Positions 46,963-55,908 of a stretch of DNA of 64,000 nucleotides are shown here, piece by piece. The stretch is from the NCBI GenBank assembly GCA_036924285.1, contig JAYKYS010000002.1, positions 5,394,001 to 5,458,000 of the forward strand, written 5' to 3'. The DNA comes from Asterella californica (lineage: Eukaryota; Streptophyta; Marchantiopsida; Marchantiales; Aytoniaceae). A program made the translations under genes and the position numbers. The notes under the pieces were generated by a model. The model saw only the letters and a program-made list of their open reading frames with translations, made no database searches and was not told the origin of the DNA. Position 1 is the stretch's first letter. Every line of letters begins with the position of its first letter.

Positions 46963-48334
46963 GCAAGGGAAATATTTTTAAACGGCAAAGAGAGAAAGAG
47001 TCGTTAACTTTGTATCGAAAAAGTCTGATTAATTCTAGGTTGTGCTTGTGACTCGACATCACAATCTCTTCAAAGAAATTTTTTTGATTCAGACACTCAA
47101 GATAATTACTCAACGCAGTAGACATTCCACTGAAAAAGAACGCATAGAACGAGTGAATAATCATTAAAAAATACAGAGGGTGTTTTCTTACGAATATCTC
47201 TGGAAGTACTGGTAGAAAACACCCGTCATAGTCTGACCGAAGTCGTAATTATTTCTCGCATGTGCAGAACTTTTCAAAAAAAATTCTAACTTTGAACCCC
47301 TAATAAATGCCTCAAGAGACTACGACCATTTCAAGCCTGAGCAAGACAAAAAGATTCCAATGTTGTGGACTTCTTAAGCTGTTTTGAATCTTCAAAACAG
47401 CGACTCACCAGTGAAACGCTTCACATGAAGTTGGAGACATGCCAAATAAAACTAGTATAGATCAAAGACTTTACGTCTTGGATACGAAGATGAGGACGGC
47501 AGAAAAGACATTCAGCTTCCTTGCTGAATGAGTTCTTCAGTCTTTTCCATATGCGGGAATTAATTTCACTCTTTCACTTCTCAGTTATTGTCTTCATGGT
47601 CCTGTCTAGTCATTATGCAGGCCAAGTGTGTGAAGTGCGAACTGCGGGAAGAGGACAAGCGGGAGTGGCGGGCGAAAAATGAATCGATCTGGTTGGGCGC
47701 GCGGTGAGTGAGACGTTGGCGGGGTGGGCGGGTAGGCGTGTTAGGACGGGCAGGCGGCGGAAATGAGGAGGCAGGCAAACCCTCGCCTGGCTCTTGAATG
47801 TTGTTTTTTTCTCCTGGTGCGACGATGGACGTCGGGGCGGGGATGATTATGACCTGCGGAGTCTTTTGTGCCTGTAGGCTGTGCGGTTTTGCAGGCGACG
47901 GTTTGCTGGCTCGAAGTTTTTATCTCCTGCTGCGGAGATGGACGTCGGGACGGGAGAATATTTGACCGTGGAAATTTTGTTTTTGTTGTCGATTCGGGCT
48001 GTTCTGCACGGTTGGACTCCTGTCTCGATGCATGGTTCCTTGGGTTTGCGTGGTATGTGATTAGTGCGCGGGGGCTGGGCATTTGTGGTTCTCAGTTGTC
48101 GTTGGTTGCTTGCTTTGTTGCGAGGAACTGGTGGAGGTGTCGATGGGCGTGCGGCAGTGTCGGTGTTCTTACCTATCGTTTCGACGGGGCATGGGTTCTC
48201 AGCAGCTTTGGCAGTTTTCGACCACCATATTTCGGCGGTATGGTCGCTATGTCCTTATGTTGTACATTGTTCGTTGCTTGTGTGAACTGCCGGTGTATTT
48301 AGTGGTCGATGATGAGAAGTACCTCGCTTTCGTC
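46963..48334. other. Intergenic; GC-richer from 47.6 kb
   Basis: The first part shares fragments with 46,630-46,740 (gataattactca, gaagtcgtaatt). From about 47,600 the base composition turns GC-rich and G-rich on the plus strand, with a diffuse repeat: gatggacgtcggg(g/a)cggg near 47,825 and 47,937. This probably is the upstream part of the HUH element. No protein domain is recognised. Confidence 0.4.
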
Positions 48335-48937
48335 ATGTCTGGGAGCGGATGTGAGGCGGTCTTGCCTTCTTCTCCTTCTTATTCTTCTGGTTCTCTTTCA
48401 CTTTCTCCGCTGGAGCGACCTGTCAGTCCTTTTGATTCTGTGCATTTGGCGATAGATCCACCAAGATTTCCATTTTTGACTTCAGAGCAACCGATGATCA
48501 GTTTTGACAACTCTTTGTTGGAGAAGACCAGGTCCTATTGCTATCTGGAACTCGATTTCGGTGAAGACATTGTTTCATTTTTACTGAAGTTCGATTTTGT
48601 GTACATAGCCAAAACTTGTTATCCCTGCGCTATGCATAGTGCTCCTCTGCAGACTCTAGCTGACCCTTATCGGTTTTTCTCCTACTCGTTAGATAAGCTC
48701 TGTCTGTACCTACAGGACCGCAGGTATCGAATGTTTGCTTATCCTGCATATTTTATCCGCTCCGACGGGTTTCTGAAGTCCAGTGTTCACGGTCTGTACC
48801 GTACTCCATTCCTTCCCTGCATTTGTAAGGAGTTGGACCCATCCCGTAATCGTTTTCTCTGTCGTCATTTTCCGAGTTTTTGTGTTTCTGCCGATGTCGT
48901 TGCGGAGGCAAGCGAGGGCAAAGAGGCCCTCGCTTGA
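48335..48937 (+). CDS. Unknown ORF overlapping the HUH endonuclease start
   Basis: An open frame of about 200 codons from ATG at 48,335 (MSGSGCEAVLPSSPSYSSGS), ending in a stop at 48,937. It overlaps the first 44 bases of the HUH ORF in a different frame. The product has a Ser/Pro-rich start, then aromatic-rich segments (SYCYLELDFGEDIVSFLLKF, FLPCICKELDPSRNRFLCRH). No family is recognised. It may be a second protein of the element, the N-terminal part of the HUH protein joined by an intron, or a frame broken by one indel. The frame is open further upstream to 48,083. The decayed copy at 51.5-52.4 kb lacks this region because a SINE abuts its start. Confidence 0.45.
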   Translation: MSGSGCEAVLPSSPSYSSGSLSLSPLERPVSPFDSVHLAIDPPRFPFLTSEQPMISFDNSLLEKTRSYCYLELDFGEDIVSFLLKFDFVYIAKTCYPCAMHSAPLQTLADPYRFFSYSLDKLCLYLQDRRYRMFAYPAYFIRSDGFLKSSVHGLYRTPFLPCICKELDPSRNRFLCRHFPSFCVSADVVAEASEGKEALA

Positions 48938-49817
48938 AGCTTCGGTAACTGTCTGTAAGACCGGAGGCGACTTGGATTTGGGTTTGTTTTTTCTTTTGTC
49001 CGATTTTTTGCACGGTAAGTGCTTGTCAGGGCTCTTTTCTGTGGAGAGAGACGGTACCCTTCTGCATCTTCATTTTCAAGGTGTGGTATGTCTATACGCG
49101 AAGTCAGCTTTGGATATAAAGAAGCGTGTGCTGGAGTCACTGGGCTGGGACAAGGACAGACCAATCGGGAGGGAAGTTTGTGTTAAATTGCTATCCAACA
49201 GAGGGCTCCATACTTTTGTGGGGATGGTCGGGTACTGCTTGAAAGATGAAAAGGAGGTTCATCATGTAGCAAGCATGAAAAATATCTCTGAGGCTATGAT
49301 CAGCGATGGACGCGAGCTTTTAACCTTGCTGGGTGCTGCCGACACGAAAAACAGGGTGGAGCTAGGCTACGTGAACATTCTTCCAAGGGCGTTGCAGTTT
49401 AATCGCTATAAGTCGTCCCATCCGCTTTCTAACACTCTTGCCCGTTGCTTGCGTAGCATGCTCGTGTCAGGTAAGTACACTGCTTCCCCCAGATGGTTGA
49501 TGCAGGTCGGGATTCAAAAGCGGCGGTCGGACTCACTATGGACTTCATTCGTAAGACCACACGATGTAACACCGGAGGACAACGACAACATCTTTTTTTT
49601 CAGGGAGAACGGGCGTTGTCCACACTGTCACCATCGGTACTTTACTGGCGCTCCGGAGGCTGAAGTGACCGATTCTGAAGCAGCAGCCGTTCCAGGGTCT
49701 GTTCTAGCTGAAGATGGCGACCTGTTTGCGGATGTAGACCTTCCAGACTTCGTTCCCTTAGCCAACGCTTTGCTGAGAAGTAGTGGTTCATATCGTTGTC
49801 TTGGTGTCGGACTGTAG
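48894..49817 (+). CDS. HUH (Rep-like) endonuclease of a transposable element
   Basis: A 307-codon frame from ATG at 48,894. HUH motif: LLHLHFQGV (His58, His60), the metal-binding pair of rolling-circle nucleases. Nucleophile motif: GMVGYCLKD (Tyr114, Lys117), as in CRESS-virus Reps and eukaryotic replitron-type HUH elements. Spacing of 54 residues suits the fold. Then come conserved blocks SDGRELLTLLGAADTKNRVE and LARCLRSMLVSGKYTASPRW, a CPHCHHRY cysteine/histidine motif at about residue 243, and an acidic tail. The predicted role is single-strand nicking and joining at element ends, in the nucleus. No helicase or Walker motif follows, unlike Helitrons and viral Reps. Start choice is supported by the decayed copy beginning at the same MSL-RQARAKR. 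Family naming is by motif only. The gene looks intact and may be single-exon or a 3' exon. Confidence 0.7.
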   Translation: MSLRRQARAKRPSLEASVTVCKTGGDLDLGLFFLLSDFLHGKCLSGLFSVERDGTLLHLHFQGVVCLYAKSALDIKKRVLESLGWDKDRPIGREVCVKLLSNRGLHTFVGMVGYCLKDEKEVHHVASMKNISEAMISDGRELLTLLGAADTKNRVELGYVNILPRALQFNRYKSSHPLSNTLARCLRSMLVSGKYTASPRWLMQVGIQKRRSDSLWTSFVRPHDVTPEDNDNIFFFRENGRCPHCHHRYFTGAPEAEVTDSEAAAVPGSVLAEDGDLFADVDLPDFVPLANALLRSSGSYRCLGVGL

Positions 49818-50600
49818 TTGAAGTTTTCTGTCGTTTGCATCTTTGACATGTAGTATGTACAGTAATAGTGGTGGCAATACATCGAGCAGGGACGGGAACT
49901 GTTCATCCCACCCTCTGGATGCTTAAATATCGTAGTGAGACTTTTGTAAAAATCTGTTTTTCAGAGCCCACGATGAATAAAGCTTAAAGACGCTCCGTCG
50001 TCGTTCTATTATACCAAAACTACAGGGTACTGCAATGTGTGCTATGAAGAGAAAAGCGTACGAAAGAACCAAAATTCCATACTGCACGCACATCGAGAAG
50101 ACGTAGGGAAAAAAAGTATTTAACACTCGTAGCGACGAAAGGCTAAAAATTCAGGCTGAAGAAGGAAACCAATGGACCCCGAAGATGTTCCCGAGGAGTA
50201 CCGTAAGCTTGAACGCGGGAACGTGGTTGGCTCTGCGGCAAAAATATCATTTAATAAAAGCCGGTGGAAAAGCAGGGACAGTAGAAACCTCGTTCCAGTC
50301 ATAATGCAGGCCTTCGAGTCAAAGTACAAACGGACTAGACATTTAACTCCTTGTAATTTCTTCTTCTCCGAGAGAGTATTATAATATAAAAGACCTCATC
50401 TGATTTTTCTTCACTAAAAGAAAAATATATTATGTATTATTTTTGTCTTGTTGATGATAATAATCATCTCCAACCGTAAATATTTTTATTAGTGTCGTCT
50501 AGGATTCGAATCGAGTTCTTTGAGTCTCCACACATTATCTCTTGTTACTATAGCATTTTGTTCTATAAGTATAATGTTGACCTCTCACTTTGTAAAACTT
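49818..50600. other. 3' flank of the HUH element
   Basis: No gene. Scattered actgcacg-like words (for example near 50,080) resemble the tandem words flanking the decayed copy at 51,290-51,420 and may mark element termini. Confidence 0.35.
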
Positions 50601-51010
50601 GGAAGGCACACATGTACAATCTCACACGCTCGTCTTGCTAAGTGCAAAGATAATTTTGAAGAGAAAAGTCCAAACTGTCGTCTTTCTCAATCTTGCATCT
50701 CAATTTAGCTTTCACTCTTCATGTTTGTCTTCTTTCGTCCTCTTCAAATGTCCACTTTGGATGCATATTTATGGAATCATACTCTCCAGTTCAATGACAT
50801 AATTCACATACCGCAGAAGACACACATGTACAACTCATACACAGTTGTCTTGCTAAGTGAAAAATAACTCTGAATGTAAAAGTCCAAACACTTGTTCCTC
50901 TCAATCTCGTGTCTCGATTTGACTCCTGTGCTCCATTCTTGTCTTTTTTTGTCTCCTCGACGGTTGTGCACATTGGATGCATAATCATCATGTCCGCATT
51001 ATGACTCAGC
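50601..51010. repeat. Two tandem copies of a ~205-bp repeat (third copy at 52.7 kb)
   Basis: Shared blocks: cacacatgtacaa(t/c)tc, gtcttgctaagtg(c/a)aa, aaaagtccaaac, ctcaatct(t/c)g, ctccat/cttcat, ttggatgcata. Unit 1 begins near 50,608 and unit 2 near 50,818. A third unit is at 52,727-52,945 in the same orientation, on the far side of the decayed HUH copy. Confidence 0.65.
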
Positions 51011-51284
51011 AAAAGTTCTTGCTCGTTTGCCTGGAGTATTTAAGTTATTTAAGTTACATTTAGTCACTGACGTCAATGCTATCGCTCGGTTCGAGTCGCT
51101 TGGTGGTTTTTTCGCTCCTCTTCTTCTTGGAAATGTACGTTAAAAAAACATTTCTAGAGTCATGCTTTGAAGAAAAAAGACGTTGGTACGCCTATGAGCT
51201 TTATTTTATCACGATGTGGAATAAATGTTCAGGCTTTACACTAGTCCTTAGCTAAGCTAAAGCTAAGAAGTTGAGAACCCCAAA

Positions 51285-51425
51285 ACTCTGTAACGTAGAG
51301 AAATTGTATTACTGCACGTCAGAGACCTATTACTGCACGCTGAGAACAGTAAAGTTTGTAACCTAGAGAAACTCTATTACTGCACACCAAAATTCGATCG
51401 GTGCACGCTGAGAAAACTATAATAC
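51285..51425. repeat. Short tandem words near the decayed HUH copy
   Basis: gtaacgtagagaaattg / tattactgcacg (51,290) is repeated as gtaacctagagaaactc / tattactgcaca (51,358), a 68-base period. Additional tattactgcacgctgagaa and gtgcacgctgagaaaac words are interleaved. These could be terminal repeats of the element. Confidence 0.55.
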
Positions 51426-51514
51426 ACGCTGTGAAAACTTTTTATGTCCTGCCTATACTGTTACTGTGTATTGTACAGTACCGGAACCTGTATCAGGAAC
51501 AGCAACTCAAACCT

Positions 51515-52421
51515 CTATCAGAAAAGCACGGTCCGAGTCCGTGCTCCTCAAGAAAGCATCTATCAAAGATACAAAATCAGGTAACTCGTCAATGTTGACA
51601 AGAGGTTCAGCGCCTTCAGTTGGTACTCACGGAGGTGTACGAGGTTCTTTTGCTGCCACCGGACTGCCTTCAGTGAAGTATCGATGGTGGCAGTTCAGAC
51701 AGCGTCTGGTGTCTCTGAAAAAATATGTTCTCGATATCCTCTGCCGCTACATCGTGCGGTCTTATAAAAGAAGTCCAGAGAGCATCAGATCGACGTTTTT
51801 GAATGCTCGTCTGCATCAACCACCTGGGAGAAGCACTGTATTTTCCAAACACAAGCATACTACGCAGACAGCGAGCAAGTGTGTTAGAAACAGGATGTAA
51901 AGATTTATACAAGATTAAACTATAACGCCTTGGGAAGAATGTTCATGTACCCAAGCTCAACCCTATTTTTTGTATCTGCAGCGCCCAGTAATGTCAGCAG
52001 TTCCCGCCCATCATTCGTCATGACCTCAAAGATGTTCTTGCTCGTTGCAGTGTGATGCGGTTCGCTGTCATACTTCAAAAAATAGTCGATCATGCCAACA
52101 AAGGTATGCAGATCCTTGTTGGAAAGAACCTTGACGCACACTTCTCCACCAAACGATCTATTTTTCTCCCAACCCGAAACCTCAACTACACGTTTCTTGA
52201 TGTCTGCAGCAGACTTCGCATACAAGCAAACAACACCTTGGAAATAGAGGTGCACAAGAGTACCCCCTCTCTATTGAGAATAAGCCGGATAAACACTTAC
52301 CATGCAAGAAATCAGACAAAAGCGGGAACGAATCCAAGTCTAAATCTGCTCCTGTCTTACAGACAATAACCGAAGCTTCAATCGACGATCTCTTGGCTCT
52401 TGCTTGTCTCCAGAGCGACAT
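51515..52421 (-). pseudogene. Decayed second copy of the HUH endonuclease
   Basis: Minus-strand pieces match the intact copy in order. They are MSLWRQARAKRSSIEAS to SGLFSIERG (52,421-52,270), HLYFQGVVCLYAKSAADIKK to ELGYMNILPKAL (52,255-51,920) and NTLARCLRSMLVFGKYSASP to DIENIFF (51,912-51,745). A final piece has NCHHRYFTEGSPVAA and DELPDFVSLIDAFL, to about 51,515. At least three frameshifts separate them. The first-His/second-His pair reads H-L-Y, so one metal ligand is lost. GMIDYFLKY keeps the Tyr but alters its surroundings. It is an inverted, dead paralogue, about 1.7 kb from the live frame. Confidence 0.85.
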
Positions 52422-52494
52422 CTTGCTCTATGATCTTTCGTCGTTTCTCCCCTCTTGCTCAAGATGCCACTTTGCCCGCATAATTATAAATGTT

Positions 52495-52690
52495 TTATCT
52501 TGTCCGTTTATCTCTTCAAGGGACATCGGACTGTCCTTTGTGGGTAACCACTACGTACTCGGACCTGTTTCACACGACAGCGAATTTGTTGCACCACCAA
52601 CCGAGAACAGGAGGGTTTGAACCCCAAACCTTTTGCTTAGAGGTCTGGGACTCAACTATCTCAGCTACCGATCTTCGGTATAGAATCAAA
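52495..52690 (-). mobile_element. tRNA-derived SINE, copy 3 (minus strand)
   Basis: On the minus strand an A-box-like tagctgagatagttgag (about 52,670) precedes B box ggttcaaaccc (52,623-52,613), a perfect Pol III B box. The tail (aaaggacagtccgatg, cccttgaagagataaacgga) matches the ends of copies 1 and 2. It abuts the 5' end of the decayed HUH copy, which it may have truncated. Confidence 0.65.
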
Positions 52691-52726
52691 CTTTGTCATT
52701 CAACAGCAGATTCCACATATCTCATA

Positions 52727-52945
52727 AGGTACACATGTACAACCTGCACACATTCGTCTTGCTAAATGAAAAAATAATTCTTATTGGAAATTTAAACCCT
52801 CATCTCTCCCAATCTCACATCTCGATATGGCTCCACTTATGCTCCACGTTCATCTTCTTTTGGCCTCTCAGCAAATGTGCACTTTGGATGCATATTATAG
52901 AATCGAACAATTCTACAGCAAATGTCACATACCGTGTTAATGTTA
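52727..52945. repeat. ~205-bp repeat, third copy
   Basis: gtacacatgtacaacctgc, gtcttgctaaatgaaaaa, ctcaca/tctcgatatggctcc and actttggatgcatattata match the tandem pair at 50,601-51,010. It is separated from them by the decayed HUH copy and SINE. Confidence 0.65.
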
Positions 52946-53505
52946 ACATTCGTGTAGATATTAATATTATATTAAAACTTTGATATACATTTATTGTTTA
53001 TCGTGTGCAGATGGAGTATGTCAAGAGAACCTTTTTAAGACAATAAAAAATGAAAAATCATGTAAATATCCAAAAGAATATGTTTCACAAGAAATGAAGT
53101 CATCAAGTTCATATGAGTTTGGTGCAGAGTTGCTCTTGACCTTTGGACAAGAACAAACTGTAATTTAAACATAGACCACAAATGACTATCAGTCACAAGA
53201 GTTGGATTGTAAAGTTTGAGAAACTGATTTGTGCATTGCAAGCGAGTCGACATTACAGTATAGTGGAGGTTGACCGTTGAAAGTTTATGTATATCTCATT
53301 GCGTGTTTTCAACATGAAGATGTCATCCAATCGAAACAAAAACAACAAAAAGTGAAACATATTGTTTTGATACATCAACCTCGTCTAGAGAAGACAAGAC
53401 TAGACTTTTAGACGTAAATTACTTTGAATAGTTGAAACATGGAGAGGAGATACATTTAAGCTTGAGGGGATAACTGTCTGTATTTTGTTTATGGAGTAAG
53501 AGATA

Positions 53506-53590
53506 TTTTTATATTTCTTAAAGAAATAAATATAAAAATCATTTTTATATTTCTTAAAGAAATAAATATAAAAATCATTTTTATAAATAA
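53506..53590. repeat. 36-bp AT-rich near-palindromic tandem repeat
   Basis: Two exact units (53,506-53,541 and 53,542-53,577) plus part of a third. Each contains tatttcttaaagaaata, which is nearly self-complementary, so each unit can form its own hairpin. Confidence 0.85.
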
Positions 53591-54349
53591 AATATATATT
53601 CTCAAAAGAATTCACTTCTGGATATAACCACTCTGTTTGTACTTTAAAGCTGGTTTGAAAATAAAGGAATCTTATCTTAGTATCATCATCTATTTAAAAA
53701 ATTTGCTAAAACTAATAAAAATATCTAAGTTGTACTTGCAAGTGTTTATAACCAAATCCGTTGATGAACCCAGAGATTTACAGATTTCTAGTGTAGTTCA
53801 GATCATCTGGTTCAGTTGTTGAGAATTAGGTAGCAAGTGACTCGCTATATAACTATGTATCATTTCCATATTTTCTGATTTCGCGTTTCTTTTAGTTCAG
53901 CGGATTCTTCTCTTGTATCTTCAGAACATATTCTTTACAAATTGTTGCACTTATATTTTTAATCACAACTAATCATCTAATCATCAAACGATTATAAACT
54001 TAAAATTTAACTATCGTTAAGTAATGAGGTAGGTTATCATAACTACACGCTACCATTTCACTGTATTTCATATATGTTTTTATAACCAGATTTTCCATCG
54101 TGGGTATGATCAATATGTTATATTTATGGGTGCTGTCTGATCATATTTTACAGGCAAAGTACATGTTCAATGACGTTCTTTCATTTAGATGTTCAAAGAT
54201 TTATAAGAACATTGATATTCGAATTTCCTATATCTGTAGTACAAATGGGATACCAAATTATGTACAGAAGATAATCCATACGCATAACAAGTCCAAAGTA
54301 TATTTGTGTCCACGAGGAAAACTAATTTACTCAATTCAATATAAGAATA

Positions 54350-54401
<52 letters not shown>

Positions 54402-55353
54402 AAATTGTACTTCTAGGAAAATGGAAGAAAAAGATAAATGTTTAAACATGTAACCAAAATAATCATAGACAATTAGCTAAAATAGCTTTCAAAAAATATT
54501 TAATGAAAATGCAGTGTACTAAAGCGCACATTCATGGGGAAAAGTACTTCTCGACAAGGTTTGCAAATTATTACTTGTGTAAAAGTTTTATAAATTAGCT
54601 TCATTAAATTTAAAAATATTAAATTTAGAACCCATTTGATAAGTTGATTACACATGCTCACTTCAGTTCTACAAAATCTATAAGTGACTCATGCGAACAG
54701 AACCTTTCAGTTATACAAAACCCATAAGGGACTCATGCCAACAAAACTTTTTTCTGGTATAAAGATTAGAGATTCTTATGATTAAATATATTTTTAATTT
54801 ATAAATTTTAATTTATAGTCAAACCTTTTGAATATGAAGAGTTAGGACGTAAATTAAAGCTCTTTGCATATTCTCATCTTCCGAAATCAGAAGAGATGAA
54901 TATGCAAGGAGAATATATGTATGCAAACGGTGGTTTTGGAAAATGATCGATAAAGGATGAGCTGCCATTTCAGGGACGAGAAATTCTTAGCAGGAAAAGA
55001 CGAGAAGTGCTCAAAGCTGATAGTATACATGATTATTTAAGAAAATTTTTTCTTGAAAAGAAAGTTTTGCCGTAAGCAAACATTGTAGCACCGCACAAAA
55101 GATTTAGATTTATTTTGCCACTGCATTGAACACAATGGCAAGATAAATCTAAATCTAAATCTTTAAATTTAACTTATTAAATTAAAAAATTAAAAAAAAT
55201 ACTTTTCAACTGATCGTAACACATGGACTGTGGAAAAAGAAAAAGCTATAAACACTGTGAGTTGAAACTGAACCCCTTATACTATTAGAAAAGCGTTCTA
55301 GAAGAATAAAAACAGTCTTTAATTAATCATATCCTCATTTATCTTATTACCTC
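53591..55353. other. AT-rich intergenic DNA with (AT)n microsatellite
   Basis: No gene is seen. A pure AT dinucleotide tract of roughly 48 bases lies at 54,352-54,399. The duplicated words aagtgactcatgcgaacag / agggactcatgccaacaa are near 54,681 and 54,726. Confidence 0.6.
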
Positions 55354-55416
55354 CATGCATACCTCCTCAAATCTTATTTAGCTCATAAATTATTTCAGAT
55401 GGAGGAGGTATGCATG
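55354..55416. repeat. 15-bp perfect inverted repeat with 33-nt loop
   Basis: catgcatacctcctc (55,354-55,368) is the exact reverse complement of gaggaggtatgcatg (55,402-55,416). It may be the core of a small foldback element. Confidence 0.75.
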
Positions 55417-55874
55417 CTCCTCCTAGAATAAAAACCTCCACTCGCGACGTGATCCTTTCCTTCACTTGGTATCTTTAGCAACCGTCTTTAGCAATATTCG
55501 TCACTCTAACAAAACTGATTGTGACTATAAAGAGCTTTTGTTTGATGAGAGAACGGTTCAGATTCTAGCTTCTGAAATACTTTTGTAAAACCAGTTAAAT
55601 GACAAAATATTTTTCTTTTAGTCGTTTGATGTTTTATCAATATAATCCAGAGCTCAAAACGAACCTTTTTAAATAAGCATATTGTGTTGTAAATCCGCCT
55701 CTTCTGGTGAATCACACAACTACAGTGTGGTGCAGTTTTGGCGGAGCTCTTACCTCTCTAGGAAACGCGAACGCATAGGTGTGCCATGTGAGTGCAGCTT
55801 AATTGCGACTCGAACAGTTAAACGACTACCGGTAGGTGTGGAACCCCACCGCTAAATATAATGATACTTAGGGT

Positions 55875-55908
55875 TTAAGCTACTGTACCTTTGAGTACAG
55901 TAGCTTAA
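55875..55908. repeat. 14-bp perfect hairpin with 6-nt loop
   Basis: ttaagctactgtac - ctttga - gtacagtagcttaa. The stem is uninterrupted and sits about 2 kb upstream of the Ariadne ATG. It is not followed by a T-run. It could be a protein-binding palindrome, a cruciform-prone site or a foldback remnant. Confidence 0.8.
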
